Source of the DNA: Mesocentrotus franciscanus
Taxonomy: Eukaryota > Echinodermata > Echinoidea > Camarodonta > Strongylocentrotidae
Direction of reading: 5' to 3'
NCBI GenBank assembly: GCA_037976565.1
Contig: CP137668.1
Coordinates: forward strand, 23,040,251 to 23,104,250
DNA: 64,000 bases
The notes beneath the pieces are model-generated. The model was not told the origin of the DNA, did not search any database, and was given only the letters and a program-made list of their open reading frames with translations. Below, one piece after another: positions 60,554 through 64,000 of this stretch (positions are counted from its first letter, which is position 1; every line of letters starts with the position of its first letter). Made by a program: the position numbers and the translations under genes.

Positions 60554-63500
60554 ACATAGACATTACACGTGAACGGAAAATGGAATTCTCAAATCCCACT
60601 TTGCAAGTGAAATATGAGCATGATCCCGGCATCTGATCGAAAAATAAAGGGCACACTTGTGATAGCTTATTGTCTCAGCTACAACATACTCGAAGCTCAG
60701 CGAAAACAAAACTAAAACGACGGAGATATTGCTCGCGAAAGACGGGAATGTAGAATCCAGTTTTGAAAAAAGTCATGTCCCATAGAGAATACACGCAAAA
60801 TGTGAAAAATTGACATGCCTCCTTTAATCGCAAAAATACGCCATGATGCCTTTGTCAAAATGAAAAATCGTGTGACTGCATTTGTAGAAAATTGTCTCAG
60901 CTAGAACATATCAAAATTTGGAAGAAAATCGATCAATATTTACAGAGATACAATCAATTTTCCAAAAATATGCTGACGTCATAATATGCAAATTGAAATT
61001 TTGAGTTCGGAGGCCATTATGATGACGTCATGAGTTAATTGAGGGTCAAATGAGACATGAAATCATATCTCCGACTCATAATCTATCCAAATATGAAAAA
61101 AATTGGGAGTTCCCATCCATTCTGAAGAGTTACAATGAATTTTGTATAGGCATGTTTTTGCCCATATATGCTATGTATTACAAGAGCTCGCGCGCACGGA
61201 CATTTATCTTGAATGGACGCTCATCTTGTTATTAATGGTCATAAAGAGATAAACATGGTATCAAATTGTTCGAAAAATATGGGAAATATCATGAAAGAAA
61301 AAAATGGCGATTCTATGTTGTGTAATGGTGTTACGCGCGAAAACGCGCGCGCATGTGCGTGTGCGCTTTTTATAAAATGCTTAAAATGGCCTGAAACGTA
61401 TGCAAAATGAATTTGAGACGATTTTGAGCATTTTGAAATTTTGCGCGCGCTAACGCGCGGACGTACGCATGCGCGCGCGTTTTTGACCTGAAATTGACCG
61501 GACGGATATTGACCTTGATCATGATAAATATGAATGAGAAATGATTTTCCGTTATGAAGATATGATCATGAGTAGATTTTCAGAAAATTTCACAAAATGG
61601 CGCCTAGATGACGTCATCAGTCAAGGTCAAGGTTGAAAACCTTATTGTGTTTTCTCCATATGCCTATACATATGTGTGCCAAATTTCAAGGCATTTGATT
61701 TAGCCATTTTCAAGTTATCTTGCTAACAAAAAGTGGGTGGAAATAAGAAAAATAAATAAATAATAAATAATAATAATAAAGGCAATTTTAACAAAATTAT
61801 AAGGTGGTCTGTATGATATACAGCCCACCTAATAAATAATAATAAAGGCGATTTTAACAAAATTATAAGGTGGTCTGTATGATATACAGCCCACCTAATA
61901 AACTAGACATGTAATACTTGTTTCGGAACAAGTATAGGTGGGCTGTTCCAATTAGTGCATACCACACATGGTTAGTGAGATAGTGATCAGTGAAATGTTT
62001 GACCTTTGACCCTTATTTACATACTAAGAAGTTAAGATAACATTGGCATGATTTGACCTTATTTTTGAAATAATCCGTTTATTCAGGTCTATTAGTGTGC
62101 CAAATTTCATGTCTATACAAAGCATTGTTTTAGAGAAACCATGTACAGTTTATTTGACCTCTTACCTTAAAATCTAAATAACATTATGAAATATGCATAT
62201 TCTCGATTTTGTGTTTTTATATGAAATTTTTTTTCTTACCTTTTTTATATTAACATGCAACGTTTCAAGTCAATTGCGACCAATATACCAAAATACCCCA
62301 CATAGATATTACACGTATACGGAATATGGGATTTTCAAATCACATTTTGTACTTAAAATATAACCATGATCTCATTATCTGATTAAAAAATAAATGTCAC
62401 ATCCCGTGTAGAGAATTGTCTCAGCTACAACATATTCGAAGCTGGCAGAAAATCGAGCAAAAATAATCGAGATATTGCGTAAACAAGACTGGAATGTAGA
62501 ATGAAGATTTCAGAAAAAGTCACCTCCCATAGAGAATACACGTAAAATTAGATAAATTGACATGCCTCCTTTAATCGCAAAAATACGCCATGATGCCTTT
62601 GTCAAAATGAAAAATCGTGACCGACAGCATTTAAGAGAATTGTCTCAGCTAAAACATATCAAAATTTGGAAGAAAATCAATCAATATTTACAGAGATACA
62701 ATCAATTTTCCAAAAATATGCTGACGTCATAATATGCAAATTGAAATTTTGAGTTTAGAGGCCATTATGATGACGTCATGAGTTAATTGAGGGTCAAATG
62801 AGACATGAAATCATATCTCCGACTCATAATCTATCCAAATATGAAAAAAAATTGGGAGTTCTCATCCATTCTGAAGAGTTACAATGAATTTTGTATAGGC
62901 ATGTTTTTGCCCATATATGCTATGTATTACAAGAGCTCGCGCGCACATTTTTTGAACTGACGCTCATTGCGTTATTAATGGTCATAAAGAGATAAACATG
63001 GTATCAAATTGTTTAAAAAAATATGGGTTATGTCGTGAAAAAAAAATGGCGATTCTATGTTGTGCAATGGTGTTACGCGCGAAAACGCGCGCGCATGTGC
63101 GTGTGCGCGATTTTTCATAAAATGCTTAAAATGGCCTAAAACGTATGCAAAATAATTTTAGACGATTTTGAGCATTTTTAAATTTTGCGCGCGCACACGC
63201 GCGGACGTACGCATGCGCGCGCGTTTTTAACCTGAAATTGACCGGACGGATATTGACCTTGATCATGATAAATATGAATGAGAAACGACTTTTCGTTATG
63301 AAGATATGATCATGAGTAGATATTCAGAAAATTTTACAAAATGGCGCCTAGATGACGTCATCAGTCAAGGTCAAGGTTGAAAACGTTATTTTGCTTTGTC
63401 CATATGCCTATACATATGTGTGACAAATTTCAAGGCATTTGATTGAGCCATTTTCAAGTTATCTTGCTAACAAAAAAGTGGGTGGAAATAAGAAAAATAA

Positions 63501-63664
63501 AGAAATAAATAAATAAATAATAAAGGCAATTCTGACGAAAACATGAGGTGGTCTGTATTATATACAGCCCACCTGATAAAGAATAAATAATAAAGGCAAT
63601 TCTAACGAAAACATAAGGTGGTCTGTATTATATACAGCCCACCTAATTAGAATTCTCTTTACAG

Positions 63665-63751
63665 GTCGAAGAGGTCCTTCCCTATCGTGGTAGATGGTCT
63701 ATTCGCAGTGAGTTCGCTTTCCCTCCCTGTTTCACAGAAGCTGACAAATAA
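63665..63751 (+). CDS. Candidate terminal coding exon
   Basis: Acceptor CTCTTTACAG, then 28 codons beginning VEEVLPYRGRWSIRSEFAFP and ending FTEADK, TAA at 63749-63751, with AATAAA overlapping the stop. Higher G+C than the flanks. Alternatively a GTGAGT donor at 63708 would make it a 43-nt internal exon, and a second frame is also open. Product not recognised; the rest of the gene is not visible. Confidence 0.3.
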   Translation, partial: VEEVLPYRGRWSIRSEFAFPPCFTEADK

Positions 63752-64000
63752 ATTATTGTGTCTCATCCTAATTTTTTCTATAAAAGTACATAATTATACG
63801 CGCTATTTCCATCAATATTTTAGCAAACGGCTCTGTATAGAGTACTCATAAAGATACAAATGTACTTCGTGTATGTTTTACAAACTGGAAGTCTACAATG
63901 ATGCAATGAATGACCATTTGCGAGGGTGTGAAAGAAAGAAAACTGATTAGAAATTAATGTTGTTCTTTCACATAGAGAAGAATGACTTTTTCGGACAATA
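63752..64000. other. No feature seen
   Basis: AT-rich unique-looking sequence to the end of the window. Confidence 0.6.

Larger units (their letters stand above)
54728..63634. repeat. Tandem array of five ~1.75-kb TIR/hairpin units
   Basis: Units: A 54728-56359 (cut by the gap), B 56360-58187, C 58219-about 59975, D 60006-61896, E 61936-63634 (most diverged). Complete units start AGGTGGGCTGT; B, D and E end ACAGCCCACCT, an 11-bp TIR, while C has lost its right-end module. Landmark CATGGTTTTAGAGAAACCAT recurs at 56503, 58361 and 60149. Each holds three TGACGTCA sites, two GC-alternating tracts and (A-D) a 73-bp tRNA-like cassette. The longest open frame (61 codons) is shared by A-D and broken in E, so no protein is supported. 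Confidence 0.93.

Noticed and set aside
55625..61235. 61-codon frame identical in four array units
   Set aside because: Identity is explained by the tandem repeat. The frame is shifted in unit E by an extra A and has no recognisable domain or start context.

Overview
This is eukaryotic (metazoan) genomic DNA: intron-rich, AT-rich, full of short inverted-repeat transposons, GA/CT microsatellites and retroelement fragments, with a 500-base run of N. Two genes can be read with confidence, both on the minus strand. The style of the repeats (TU/foldback-like element, 'CAGGGGCGGATCC' miniature elements, tRNA-derived SINE) suggests a marine invertebrate, perhaps an echinoderm such as a sea urchin. 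That assignment is an inference.

1-23539 holds most of a SERINC (serine incorporator/TDE1) gene. I rebuilt twelve exons by joining reading frames across GT..AG sites. They encode about 412 residues, starting with a 7-codon first exon and running off the left edge before the last membrane segment. Introns are 0.5-11 kb and contain many miniature elements, a LINE reverse-transcriptase relic inside a perfect-TIR element, and a Penelope/hammerhead-like motif.

23540-31442 is intergenic, with element debris and a 5'-truncated LINE. A tRNA-derived SINE (31443-31722) lies just downstream of the second gene. 31995-35338 is a leucine-rich-repeat single-pass membrane receptor (about 647 residues). One large exon carries all the LRRs and the membrane span, and two small exons finish the cytoplasmic tail.

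35720-51560 has no confident gene. It contains inverted-repeat elements, a CCAAT-rich possible promoter with a splice-donor-bounded leader (about 45020-45417), a 180-bp palindrome, a GC-rich TIR element, and a small GC-rich island (50311-50607) with candidate coding exons on both strands.

51744-54007 is a 2.26-kb foldback element with tandem-repeat arms, nested in an older miniature element. After the gap, 54728-63634 is a tandem array of five ~1.75-kb units. Each unit has short terminal inverted repeats and junction hairpins, and four of the five carry a 73-bp tRNA-Gly-like Pol III cassette followed by a T-run. The foldback element and the tRNA-bearing array are the most unusual parts of the window. 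A candidate coding exon (63665-63751) follows directly on the right.
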